Position numbers and translations under genes: made by a program. A stretch of 64,000 nt of DNA from Bacteroidales bacterium (GTDB taxonomy: Bacteria; Bacteroidota; Bacteroidia; Bacteroidales; UBA932): contig JAFUFP010000017.1 in assembly GCA_017469845.1 (NCBI GenBank), positions 1 to 64,000 of the forward strand, given 5' to 3'. A model generated the notes under the pieces. It made no database searches. It was not told the DNA's origin and was given only the letters and a program-made list of their open reading frames with translations. Of the stretch, positions 42,560 through 51,272 are shown one piece after another. The first letter of the stretch is position 1, and the number at the start of each line of letters is the position of its first letter.

Positions 42560-44395
42560 TTAGTCTAACTGTGACTTTATTGCCGATGTGATGTCCTGAA
42601 CGAGGAAGTTCTGTCCCTGGATCTTGTTGCAGCCTACGATATTGAGCGTAGGGAACTTCGACCTCAGATATGTGGCGAACTGTCCGGAGTTGAGTTCGCA
42701 AACGAGTATCTTGCGGAACTTGGAAAGGACTTCGAACGTATTCGCGGGAAGAGGATTGATGAAATCGAAGTGGATTCTGGAGACCTCGATTCCTTCCTGC
42801 CTTACCTCAGATACGGCTGAAAGGAGGTGTCCGAATGTTCCTCCCCAACCGACAACGGCAAGCTCTCCTTCGGCGGGACCGTCAACTGTAAGATCGGGGA
42901 TGTCGGAGACTACCCTCTCGACTTTTTCGGCCCTTTCCCTTACCATCAGTTCATGATTGGCGGGATCGTTGGAGAGGACTCCTTCATGAGTCTTTTCAAG
43001 ACCGCCGATCCTGTGCTCGCATCCCTTCATTCCGGGAACGGCCCATTCACGGGCGAGGGTCTCGGGATCACGCCTGAACGGTTTGAAATCCGTCCTTCCC
43101 TCTTCCACGAAACGGGGGTGGATTTCCGGGTAAGAGCTCATAGAAGGGATCCTCCAGGGCTCAGATCCGTTTCCGAGGAAGCCTTCGGAAAGGAGAACCA
43201 CAGGGACCATATGTTCGAGGGCGATCTTCGCGGCCTTGAACGCCTGGTCGAAACAATGTGAAGGGCTGTGGGCGGCGATGACCACGAGCGGGCTTTCTCC
43301 GTTGCGTCCGTAGAGGACTTCCATGAGGTCGGTCTGCTCGGTCTTGGTCGGCATACCTGTACAGGGGCCTGCCCTCTGTACGTCAACCACCACGAGAGGA
43401 AGTTCAGTCATGACCGCAAGGCCGAGGGCCTCGGACTTGAGCGAAAGGCCGGGACCGGAGGTTGTCGTGACGGCAAGATTGCCGGCGAAAGAGGCTCCGA
43501 TGGCGGAGCAGATTCCGGCGATTTCATCCTCGGTCTGCATTGTCTTCACGCCGAGGTTCTTGTGGATCGCGAGCTCTTCGAGGATACCGGTAGCGGGGGT
43601 GATGGGATAAGAACCGCAGAAAAGAGGGAGCCCGGCTTTCTCGGAAGCCGCGATCAGTCCCCATGCGAGGGCCTGGTTGCCGTTGATGTTGCGGTATGTT
43701 CCCTTGGGAAGAGTCGCGGGAGCGATATTGTAAGTGTCGGCCTCGATCTGAAGGTTGGCGGCGTAGTTGAATCCGTCGGTCACCACCTTCTTGTTCGGAG
43801 CTATCATCTCGGGACGCTTCTTGCTGAACTTGCTCTCTATATATTCATATATGTACTCCAGAGGACGGTGGTAGATATAGCAAGCCATTCCGAGGGTGAA
43901 CATGTTCTTGCACTTCAGAATGGAGGGCAGATCCAGTCCGCTGTCCTTCAGGCTGTCTTCGGTGAGGGTCGTAATAGGTGCGACGATTATTGTCCTGTCC
44001 GTGATGCCGAGTTCCTCGAAAGGATTGTCAGACAAACCGGCTTTCGAGAGTCCGGCGGCGTCGAAAGCGTTGCCGTTCACAAGGACCATTCCGTTTCTCT
44101 TGAGCCATTTGGCGTTGGCCTTGAGTGCGGCGGGGTTCATCGCTACCAGCATGTCGCAGAAATCTCCGGGAGTATTCACAGGATGGTCTCCGATATGGAC
44201 CTGGAATCCGGACACACCGGCAACTGTACCCTTGGGGGCACGGATTTCGGCGGGATAATCAGGGAAAGTCGACAGGGAATTTCCATAGATAGCCGACATA
44301 TTCGCGAACAGGGTGCCCGTAAGCTGCATTCCGTCTCCGGAATCACCCGCGAATCTCAGAACAACGTCATGAACATCTATGACTTTGTGTTGCAT
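42560..44395 (-). CDS. korA: 2-oxoglutarate:ferredoxin oxidoreductase, alpha subunit (gamma-alpha fusion)
   Basis: A 611-residue protein that joins the gamma domain (about 1-190; RFAGDSGDGMQLTGTLFA at the start) and the alpha pyrimidine-binding domain (about 210-600; GSYPITPATGILEELA, TTSGPGLSLKSEALGLA, QRAGPCTGMPTKTEQTDLM). The fusion and the korA-korB order are normal for Bacteroidales. The TPP-activating Glu lies in the TMQTEDEIAG segment. A TAGATTTG -7 box is at 44435-44442 with no clear -33 element, so the promoter may need an activator. Confidence 0.95.
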   Translation of the reverse strand: MQHKVIDVHDVVLRFAGDSGDGMQLTGTLFANMSAIYGNSLSTFPDYPAEIRAPKGTVAGVSGFQVHIGDHPVNTPGDFCDMLVAMNPAALKANAKWLKRNGMVLVNGNAFDAAGLSKAGLSDNPFEELGITDRTIIVAPITTLTEDSLKDSGLDLPSILKCKNMFTLGMACYIYHRPLEYIYEYIESKFSKKRPEMIAPNKKVVTDGFNYAANLQIEADTYNIAPATLPKGTYRNINGNQALAWGLIAASEKAGLPLFCGSYPITPATGILEELAIHKNLGVKTMQTEDEIAGICSAIGASFAGNLAVTTTSGPGLSLKSEALGLAVMTELPLVVVDVQRAGPCTGMPTKTEQTDLMEVLYGRNGESPLVVIAAHSPSHCFDQAFKAAKIALEHMVPVVLLSEGFLGNGSEPWRIPSMSSYPEIHPRFVEEGRTDFKPFRRDPETLAREWAVPGMKGCEHRIGGLEKTHEGVLSNDPANHELMVRERAEKVERVVSDIPDLTVDGPAEGELAVVGWGGTFGHLLSAVSEVRQEGIEVSRIHFDFINPLPANTFEVLSKFRKILVCELNSGQFATYLRSKFPTLNIVGCNKIQGQNFLVQDITSAIKSQLD

Positions 44396-44711
44396 AAGTA
44401 TAATGAGGTTTGTTTCGTGTTATAATTTGCGGGGCAAATCTAAGAATAAAAACGTTATAATCCTATTAAAATTTGTTTAATTTGCTTATGAATTATTTTT
44501 CATATCAGCAAAATCACTTTTAATTGTTAAGGAAACTCTCCACTAGGCTTCATATATTTAGGTATTTCGGGGCAAAAAGTATCAAATGGTAGGATAAGCG
44601 GTCCGAAAGGGGAACCCCATCAGGTCAGGTGAGCGGGATTTCCGGACGGAAGAAGGCAAAAAAAGTGGACCCCGAAGGATCCACCTTGTAATTCTTGAAT
44701 CAATCTTTATC
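44396..44711. other. 316-bp intergenic region between korA and ompH
   Basis: No gene is seen. It holds the korA -7 box (44435-44442), an AT-rich stretch (44440-44560) and the ompH terminator (44658-44684). Roughly 44560-44650 shows nothing I can assign. Confidence 0.5.
44658..44684 (-). terminator. Terminator of the nadK-uppS-bamA-ompH unit
   Basis: Minus-strand GTGGATCC-TTCG-GGGTCCAC: an 8-bp stem with one wobble closed by a UUCG tetraloop (44665-44684), then seven T residues. Confidence 0.92.
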
Positions 44712-45272
44712 TTACTGCTGAGGCTGAAGTGCCTGAAGAGCTGCCTGGAGGTCTTCGACTGTCCTGCCTTCAGGAATTCCGAGAGCCTTGCGGGCGGCCG
44801 GAGTAAGATCGGTGCTCTGGGCCTCGTTCACATAGAGAAGGGAACCCACTTCGAAAACGTATACATATCCACCGTCCTTGGCAAGTTTCTGAACAGTCTC
44901 GATGGCCTTCTGCTGGATGGGGCTGATGAGCTCGCTCTCCTGCTGTGAAAGCTCGGTCTGGATATTCTGCTGGAACTCCTGGATGCTCTGCTGGATACGT
45001 GTAAGTTCACTTTCCTTGGTCTCGCGGATTGTGGCGGTCCAGGTGCTGGCCTTCTGCTGATACTCCGAATATTTGCTGTTGAACTCGTCAACCATGCTCT
45101 GGTAAGTCTCCTGAGCTTCCTTCTGGGATGCTGCGAGAGTCTTCTGTGCGGACTCATAATCAGCTGAGAGGTAAACAAGCTCCTGAAGGTTCACATGGGC
45201 GAACTTCAGATTCTGGGCTGAAGCGGAAAGGGTGATGATTGCGGCTGCCGCAATGAGGAAAATCTTTTTCAT
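44712..45272 (-). CDS. OmpH/Skp-family periplasmic chaperone
   Basis: Escorts unfolded outer-membrane proteins to the BAM complex. The 186-residue precursor has a cleavable signal peptide (ends ASAQ), then FAHVNLQELVYL, the beta-strand start typical of OmpH, a long coiled coil (about 35-125) that forms the Skp tentacles, and a C-terminal VYVFEVGSLLYVNE strand. It sits 113 bp downstream of bamA. A second, membrane-anchored family member is at 50618-51247. Confidence 0.92.
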   Translation of the reverse strand: MKKIFLIAAAAIITLSASAQNLKFAHVNLQELVYLSADYESAQKTLAASQKEAQETYQSMVDEFNSKYSEYQQKASTWTATIRETKESELTRIQQSIQEFQQNIQTELSQQESELISPIQQKAIETVQKLAKDGGYVYVFEVGSLLYVNEAQSTDLTPAARKALGIPEGRTVEDLQAALQALQPQQ

Positions 45273-45385
45273 ATCCTTTTTAAAAATTTTTTGTTTACGT
45301 ATTTAGTTGATATTGCTTCTTGATGGACAAACTCTGTCCGAAGTGTCATTACTCAAATTCCATACCACAATTTGAAACCGCCTTT

Positions 45386-47965
45386 CTAGAACTCCTGTCC
45401 GATGAGGAAGTGGAACTGGCTTCCGCCGTTGTTCGCGTCATCAAATCCGTATCCCCAGTCGATACCGAGAAGTCCCACAACAGGGAGGTAAACTCTCACA
45501 CCGACACCGGCGGAACGTTTGATCTGGAAAGGATTGAAGCTTCGGATATCAGCCCATGCGTTACCTCCTTCGAGGAATGCCAGAGCGAAGATCGTCGACT
45601 GGGGCTGCATGATGACAGGGTAACGGAGTTCGACCGTGAACTTGTCATACACGTTTCCGGAGTAGTTGTATCCGTTGGAGTTGTACTTGGAGTACGTCTG
45701 CGGAGTAAGGGAGTAGTTCTCGTAACCGCGGAGGGAGATGACCTCCGTTCCGTAAGTGGAGTATCCCGACATACCGTCTCCTCCGACGAGGAAGCCCTCA
45801 AAAGGAGAATAACCCCAGTTACGGTTGTAGTAACCCAGATATCCGAACTGCATTCCGGCCCTCAGGACAAGATTTCCGACAAGTTTGGTGTAGAAGTCAC
45901 CGCGGATTTTCCACTTGTGGTACTCAACCCACTTGTACCTGTCCTGACCGGACCACTTGTCGTAATTGATGTCCCTCCAGTTGTCCACCGTGACGGGGAC
46001 GCCACGTGCGTCGAGAGTTCCGAGGTCCTTCTTCCTGAAGAGGGAGAAAGGAGGAGTCAGCTGCATTGACATGCTGATCGAAGATCCCTGACGGGGGAAT
46101 ATCTGCTGGTCGGTGGAGTTCCTCTGGAGACCGAGGGTGTAGCTGATGTTATGGGACACACCGTCATCGAGGATGAAGTAACCGGAGTACCAGTTGCGCA
46201 GGCGGTAGGTCTGCCAGCTGAGCTGGTTGTACAGCACGAAATAGTTGTCAGGCCATTTCAGACGGTTACCAAGTCCGGCCGAGAATCCGAAGACCTCCAT
46301 CTGACGGTCATTGCTGAGAATGTTCCATGCGAGATAGGAGTTGGTCTGCCTGGTGTAATATGCCGAAAGGCTCAATGACGTAGGTTTCTTTCCGAAGAGC
46401 CAAGGCTCGCTGAAGCTTGCCGACAGGGCGGTATAGTAAGTACCGCTGGTCTGGAAACGGAACGCAAGGTTCTGCGCGTCTCCAAGAGGTACGGGACGCC
46501 ATGCTCCGGGTTCGAACATTCTCCTGGTCGAGAAGTTGTTGAACGAAACTCCGACGGTCGCGACGAAGGTCCTTCCTCCCCAACCTCCGGAAAGTTCGAG
46601 CTGGCTGGAAGGCTTCTCCGTGACGTTGTATACGAGGTCCACAGTGTTGTTCAGCTGATCCGGGAGAATCGAATATCCTCCCTCGCTCATGATGGACTCA
46701 GGATCGAACTGGCCGAGGGATGCGATTTCCCTTACTGACCTTTCGAAATCCGTCTGGCTGAAAAGATATCCCGGACGGGTGAATATCTGACGGCGCACAA
46801 CCCTCTCGTTGGTGAGGTCGTTGCCGTTTATGATGATATTGTTCAGGGTAGCCTGCTTTCCTTCGACGATTCTCATCTCGACATCGACCGAGTCGCCTTC
46901 GATATTGAGTTCGACAGGCTGGACGTTGAAGAACAGGTAACCGTTGTCACGGTAGAGTTTGGAGACGTCGGCGTCGGTCTGCTTTCCACCGCCAAGAAGT
47001 CTCTTCTGCATGGTGACCATATCGTAGACATCTCCCTTCTTGATCTGGAGAATGGTATTGAGGTCATCCGCGGAATAAACCGAGTTACCGGTCCACTTGA
47101 CGTCACGGAAATAATATTTCTTGCCCTCATCGATCACGAAGTCGATTCCGAGTCTGCCGGGTTCGATGGTGTAGATGGAATCCTTGATGATCCTCGCGTC
47201 CCTGTAACCGGCCTCGTTGAAAGCACTGATGAGGCTCTTCTTGTCGTTGACGTATTCCTTTTCGTTGAATTTCTTGGAATGGAAGAAGTTGTAGATCTTG
47301 TTGGATTTGGTCTTCTTCATGGACTTCGCCAACTTGAACTCCTTCACATGCTCGTTTCCGATGAAATTGATGTCCTTGATCCTGACCTTGGGACCACGGT
47401 CCACCGCGAAATTCACCTTGATGGCGTTGTTGACCACGGTATCCTTCTCGACTTCAGCCTTGACTTTGACATCGAGATAACCTTTGCCCTTGTAATAGCG
47501 CTTGATGATGTCGGCGGTGGTGGATTCCACGTATTCGGAGAATTCGTTACCCCTTCGGAGGGTTACCCTTTCCTGAAGATCCTTCTTCTCTCCGCTCTTC
47601 ACTCCGGAGAAAGACCACCTGGACATTCTGGGACGTTCCTTGACCGCAATGACCAGCCATGCGGAGTCCTGTGCCGAGGAAAGTGAATCCACTCTGATGG
47701 CGACGTCCTCGAAATATCTCTGCGCCCAAATACGGTTGAGGATTCCGGAGAGGTCATCTCCCGGAATGGAAATCTTCATTCCCTTGCGGAGGCCGGTCAG
47801 GTTGATGAGGTTCTCGCTCCTCACGGTGGAATTACCTTCTACCCTGATACCTCCCACGAAATAGTCCTTGGGCTTGTTGTAATCTATATTGACGTCCTGA
47901 GCCCGGGAAGCGATCCCGCACAGCAGGGCGATTGAAAACAGAAGTATCTTTTTATGGATTTTCAT
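45386..47965 (-). CDS. bamA: Outer membrane assembly factor BamA
   Basis: Central Omp85 component that inserts beta-barrel proteins into the outer membrane. The 859-residue protein has a signal peptide (ends ASRAQ), five POTRA domains to about residue 430 (for example VNFAVDRGPKVRIKDINFIGN and DFVIDEGKKYYFRDVKWTGN), and a 16-stranded barrel ending in FLIGQEF with the terminal Phe. VRVYLPVVGLLGIDWGYGFD is the conserved lid-lock region near the end. It lies between uppS (gap 32 bp) and ompH. Confidence 0.97.
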   Translation of the reverse strand: MKIHKKILLFSIALLCGIASRAQDVNIDYNKPKDYFVGGIRVEGNSTVRSENLINLTGLRKGMKISIPGDDLSGILNRIWAQRYFEDVAIRVDSLSSAQDSAWLVIAVKERPRMSRWSFSGVKSGEKKDLQERVTLRRGNEFSEYVESTTADIIKRYYKGKGYLDVKVKAEVEKDTVVNNAIKVNFAVDRGPKVRIKDINFIGNEHVKEFKLAKSMKKTKSNKIYNFFHSKKFNEKEYVNDKKSLISAFNEAGYRDARIIKDSIYTIEPGRLGIDFVIDEGKKYYFRDVKWTGNSVYSADDLNTILQIKKGDVYDMVTMQKRLLGGGKQTDADVSKLYRDNGYLFFNVQPVELNIEGDSVDVEMRIVEGKQATLNNIIINGNDLTNERVVRRQIFTRPGYLFSQTDFERSVREIASLGQFDPESIMSEGGYSILPDQLNNTVDLVYNVTEKPSSQLELSGGWGGRTFVATVGVSFNNFSTRRMFEPGAWRPVPLGDAQNLAFRFQTSGTYYTALSASFSEPWLFGKKPTSLSLSAYYTRQTNSYLAWNILSNDRQMEVFGFSAGLGNRLKWPDNYFVLYNQLSWQTYRLRNWYSGYFILDDGVSHNISYTLGLQRNSTDQQIFPRQGSSISMSMQLTPPFSLFRKKDLGTLDARGVPVTVDNWRDINYDKWSGQDRYKWVEYHKWKIRGDFYTKLVGNLVLRAGMQFGYLGYYNRNWGYSPFEGFLVGGDGMSGYSTYGTEVISLRGYENYSLTPQTYSKYNSNGYNYSGNVYDKFTVELRYPVIMQPQSTIFALAFLEGGNAWADIRSFNPFQIKRSAGVGVRVYLPVVGLLGIDWGYGFDDANNGGSQFHFLIGQEF

Positions 47966-47997
47966 TGAATTTCCGTTAAAGTCCGCAAATATAGCAA

Positions 47998-48711
47998 TTA
48001 TTTCACTTTGCCGTATCGTCTATCCCTTGTGGAATACTCATTCAGCGCCTGTCTGAATTCCTCTTTCCTGAAATCAGGCCACAGAACCGGGGTAAAATAG
48101 AACTCCGAATATGCCCCCTGCCACAGGAGGTAGTTGCTTATCCTCTGTTCTCCTGAAGTGCGGATTATGAGGTCCGGATCAGGAATACCGCCGGTGACAA
48201 GCAGGGAATCGAATTCGGGAAAACCGAAGTCATCGATTATGGAGGGATCCTCAACAGCTTTCCTCGCGAACTTCTTGGCGGCCTGAAGGATGTCCCACTT
48301 TCCGCTGTAGCTGATGAAAACGATCATGGTGAGGGCATCATTCTTCGCGGTCGTTTGCTCAAGCCCGGTAATGGCATCGTCGAGGTCGCGGCTCAATCTG
48401 GCTCTGTTCCCGAGGACAACGAATCTTACACCGTTGTCCATCAACAGGGATACTTCCTCATGCACCTTTTTCATCAAAAGTCCCATCAGGAAACTGACCT
48501 CCTCGGCAGGGCGTCCCCAATTCTCTTCCGAAAAAGCATAGACGGAAAGGTACTTTACTCCCTGGGCGACACATTCCTCGGTTACCGCCTTGAGGCTGTC
48601 GGCTCCTACCAGGTGTCCCTGTATTCTCTCCATTCCTCTTTCACGGGCCCAGCGGCCGTTCCCGTCCATGATTATGGACACATGCTTGGGTATCCTGCTT
48701 TCTTTATCCAT
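47998..48711 (-). CDS. uppS: Undecaprenyl diphosphate synthase
   Basis: Makes the C55 lipid carrier for wall and surface polysaccharides by cis-prenyl transfer. The 237 residues carry IIMDGNGRWA (catalytic Asp16, 16-21), SVYAFSEENWGRP and the C-terminal DLIIRTSGEQRISNYLLWQGAYSEFYF with the IPP-binding Arg residues. The gene lies 11 bp after nadK and is followed by bamA, the common Bacteroidota order. Confidence 0.97.
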   Translation of the reverse strand: MDKESRIPKHVSIIMDGNGRWARERGMERIQGHLVGADSLKAVTEECVAQGVKYLSVYAFSEENWGRPAEEVSFLMGLLMKKVHEEVSLLMDNGVRFVVLGNRARLSRDLDDAITGLEQTTAKNDALTMIVFISYSGKWDILQAAKKFARKAVEDPSIIDDFGFPEFDSLLVTGGIPDPDLIIRTSGEQRISNYLLWQGAYSEFYFTPVLWPDFRKEEFRQALNEYSTRDRRYGKVK

Positions 48712-48722
48712 TTCGAAAAATT

Positions 48723-49553
48723 CTATCCATTGTTTCTGATATCCTCTCCCCAGAAGAGTTTACTTGTCAAAGCCTTCACGAAGTTGGACTTCGCCAGACG
48801 GATTCTCTTGAGCGAAAACTGTGCCATTGACACCTCGAGCGACCACGAAGGGGACATATCGAGATTCCGGTTGTCCATGCTCATGACGACCTTGGGGTCC
48901 CTGGTCTCGACACTTATGGATACCCTGGAAGAATCCGGAACAATCAGCGGCCTCACATTCAGGTTGTGGGGAGCGATCGGAGCGATGATGAGAACCTTCG
49001 ATTCGGGCATGCAGATGGGACCGCCCACGCTCAGGGAATATGCCGTTGAACCGGAGCTCGTCGCCACCAGAAGGCCGTCCGCCCAATAAGTAGGAAGAGG
49101 GGTTCCGTCCAACGTCACATGTATTCCGAGAACCGAAGAGCCGATCCTGTGGACCGTCACTTCGTTGAGCGCATAGGGCCAGAATCCCTCGTTGAGGACG
49201 ATATCGCCCCCATGGATCGAAGAGTAGAGCATAGAGCGGTCCTCGACCGAGTACTCTCCCGAAAGGATGGCCTCGGCCACCGTCTCCGGACTGTTTTCCG
49301 ACAGGAATCCGATTCTGCCCAGATTGACTCCCAATATCGGAATGCCGATGGGGGCCACCCTTTTGGCCGCGGAAAGGAATGTTCCGTCTCCCCCGACACT
49401 GAGTACCATCGTGGAGTCGGCTTTCACATCATCCTTGGAGACGATGTCATACAGTTCGCAGCCCCCCTCCCTAAGAGACGAAAGCAGGGCAACTGTCCTC
49501 CCATCTTCCCTCAGAGCAGGATTCTTGACGAATATTCCTATCTTCCTGTCCAT
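48723..49553 (-). CDS. nadK: NAD kinase
   Basis: Phosphorylates NAD to NADP. The 276 residues contain the GGDGTFL motif at 54-60, the second signature NEVTVHR and the Gly-rich VATSSGSTAYSLSVGGP loop that binds substrate. First gene of the nadK-uppS-bamA-ompH unit. The divergent pdxJ gene starts about 290 bp away, with an AT-rich gap between them. Confidence 0.96.
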   Translation of the reverse strand: MDRKIGIFVKNPALREDGRTVALLSSLREGGCELYDIVSKDDVKADSTMVLSVGGDGTFLSAAKRVAPIGIPILGVNLGRIGFLSENSPETVAEAILSGEYSVEDRSMLYSSIHGGDIVLNEGFWPYALNEVTVHRIGSSVLGIHVTLDGTPLPTYWADGLLVATSSGSTAYSLSVGGPICMPESKVLIIAPIAPHNLNVRPLIVPDSSRVSISVETRDPKVVMSMDNRNLDMSPSWSLEVSMAQFSLKRIRLAKSNFVKALTSKLFWGEDIRNNG

Positions 49554-49844
49554 TCAAATTCCGAGTTTTGATCGCATAAAATGCAAAGTTAGTCAAAAAG
49601 TTGACAAAAGAAGCCCAAAAGTGTCCGGACTTGGCGGCAGTGAGGTGAATAAAGCTACACTGCGTGTTCAGTTGCCGGAAACCTTTATTCACAATAGATG
49701 AATGCGGAATCAGAATCGGCCCTCTTTTTGCAATAAGTCAATCAGTCACCGAAAAAGTGCTATATTTGCCCCGTGAAGACAACTTCACGAAGTGTGTGTA
49801 TTTATAAAAAGTCGCCCCGAGCGGGGTGCCAACAATTGAAAGAA

Positions 49845-50564
49845 ATGACAAGGTTAAGTGTCAACATCAATAAGATAGCCACAATCCGCAATGCACGCGG
49901 CGGCAACATGCCGGATGTGACAAAGGCCGCTGTGGACTGCGAAAAATTCGGAGCCGAGGGCATTACGGTACACCCCAGACCCGATCAGCGCCACATCAGA
50001 TACTCCGACGTAAGGGAAATCCGTCCCCTGATAACAACCGAATTCAACATCGAAGGGAATCCCATCCCTTCATTCGTGGACCTCGTTCTCGAAGTGGTGC
50101 CCGATCAGGTGACCTTGGTCCCCGACGCGCATGACGCGATCACATCCAACGCCGGATGGAACACCGTAGCCAACAGGGAGTTTCTCACCGACATATGCAA
50201 AGAGTTCAAAAGTAAGGGAATAAGGACTTCAATCTTCATTGACCCCGATCCGGAAATGGCCGAAGGAGCCGCCATCTGCGGCAGCGACAGGGTCGAGCTT
50301 TATACCGCCGACTACGCTCTATATTATCCGATCAATCCCCAGAAGGCCATCACCGAATATTACAACACCGCGAAAGTGGTCCGGGAATGCGGTCTCGGAC
50401 TGAATGCGGGTCACGACCTCAATCTTGAGAACCTCGAGTATTTCATCAGGGAAATTCCGTGGACCGACGAGGTGTCGATAGGCCACGCAATAATCTGTGA
50501 CGCCCTTTATATGGGTTTGGAACAAACTATTAAGGCTTATCTTGAGAAAGTTAAGATTTTTTAA
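49845..50564 (+). CDS. pdxJ: Pyridoxine 5'-phosphate synthase
   Basis: Final step of DXP-dependent vitamin B6 synthesis (1-amino-propan-2-one 3-phosphate plus DXP to PNP). The 239 residues from the ATG start with TRLSVNINKIATIRNARGG, then ITVHPRPDQRHI (catalytic His region), EFNIEGNP and the C-terminal GLNAGHDLNLENL and SIGHAIICDALYMGL. A GTG 72 bp earlier would add non-family residues. A TATATTTG -7 box is at 49761-49768, and a ccccgagcgggg hairpin (about 49815-49826) lies in the leader. Confidence 0.95.
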   Translation: MTRLSVNINKIATIRNARGGNMPDVTKAAVDCEKFGAEGITVHPRPDQRHIRYSDVREIRPLITTEFNIEGNPIPSFVDLVLEVVPDQVTLVPDAHDAITSNAGWNTVANREFLTDICKEFKSKGIRTSIFIDPDPEMAEGAAICGSDRVELYTADYALYYPINPQKAITEYYNTAKVVRECGLGLNAGHDLNLENLEYFIREIPWTDEVSIGHAIICDALYMGLEQTIKAYLEKVKIF

Positions 50565-50617
50565 GTACCTTTGCAGTTTGCAACCCGATTTGAAAATCAA
50601 AAATTCTAATAAATAAT

Positions 50618-51247
50618 ATGAAGAATACACCACTCATCCTCAGCATCATCGCACTTGTTGCTGTGGCCGCACTCGGTATCATCCAGCTTACCGGAGATTC
50701 TCAAAGCAAAGCAAAAACTTCCGGCGACGCCACTGAGGCAGTCGCAACAAAGGGAGCAGTCGTTTACTTCAACCTCGACCAGGTTCTTGAGGAATACGAC
50801 ATGGCAAACGAACTCCGCTCAGCGGTAGAATCCAAGGTGTCCAGCATCCAGGAGGAAGTCAACAGGAGGGGCAACCGCCTCCAGAGCGACGTCAACTCAT
50901 TCAACGACAAAATCAACAAAGGTCTCATCACCCGTTCCGTCGCAGAGCAGCAGAGCCAGAAGCTCTCTCAGCAGCAGGCCGACTTCCAGAACTACGCCGC
51001 CCAGAAGGAGCAGGAGATCGCCGAAGAGCAGCAGGTGATGCTCAACCAGATCGGTGACGCCATCCATGCCTTCCTCGAGAAGTTCAACCAGGAGAAGCAG
51101 TATGCGATGATCATCGCTACCCAGGGTGACATTCTTCCCCAGCCCGTTGCCATCGGTGACCCTTCCCTCGACATCACCGAGGAGATCCTCGCCGGTCTGA
51201 ACGACGAGTACATCAAGAACAAGGCTGCCCAGAACAACCAGCAGTAG
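50618..51247 (+). CDS. Membrane-anchored OmpH/Skp-family protein
   Basis: A 209-residue OmpH-like protein. After an N-terminal hydrophobic segment (5-25, with no obvious signal-peptidase site or lipobox) come VVYFNLDQVLEEY, a long coiled coil rich in Gln and Glu (about 65-150) and the C-terminal YAMIIATQGDILPQ strand. Thus it may stay anchored in the inner membrane instead of working as a free chaperone like its paralogue at 44712-45272. A TACCTTTG box is at 50567-50574. The LysM gene follows after 25 bp. Confidence 0.88.
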   Translation: MKNTPLILSIIALVAVAALGIIQLTGDSQSKAKTSGDATEAVATKGAVVYFNLDQVLEEYDMANELRSAVESKVSSIQEEVNRRGNRLQSDVNSFNDKINKGLITRSVAEQQSQKLSQQQADFQNYAAQKEQEIAEEQQVMLNQIGDAIHAFLEKFNQEKQYAMIIATQGDILPQPVAIGDPSLDITEEILAGLNDEYIKNKAAQNNQQ

Positions 51248-51272
51248 GCTGACCCCAGAACAAAAGAAAACG

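Noticed and set aside
43268..44425. 385-codon plus-strand frame
   Set aside because: It is antisense to korA, which has clear family motifs on the minus strand. High GC at third positions creates long antisense frames.
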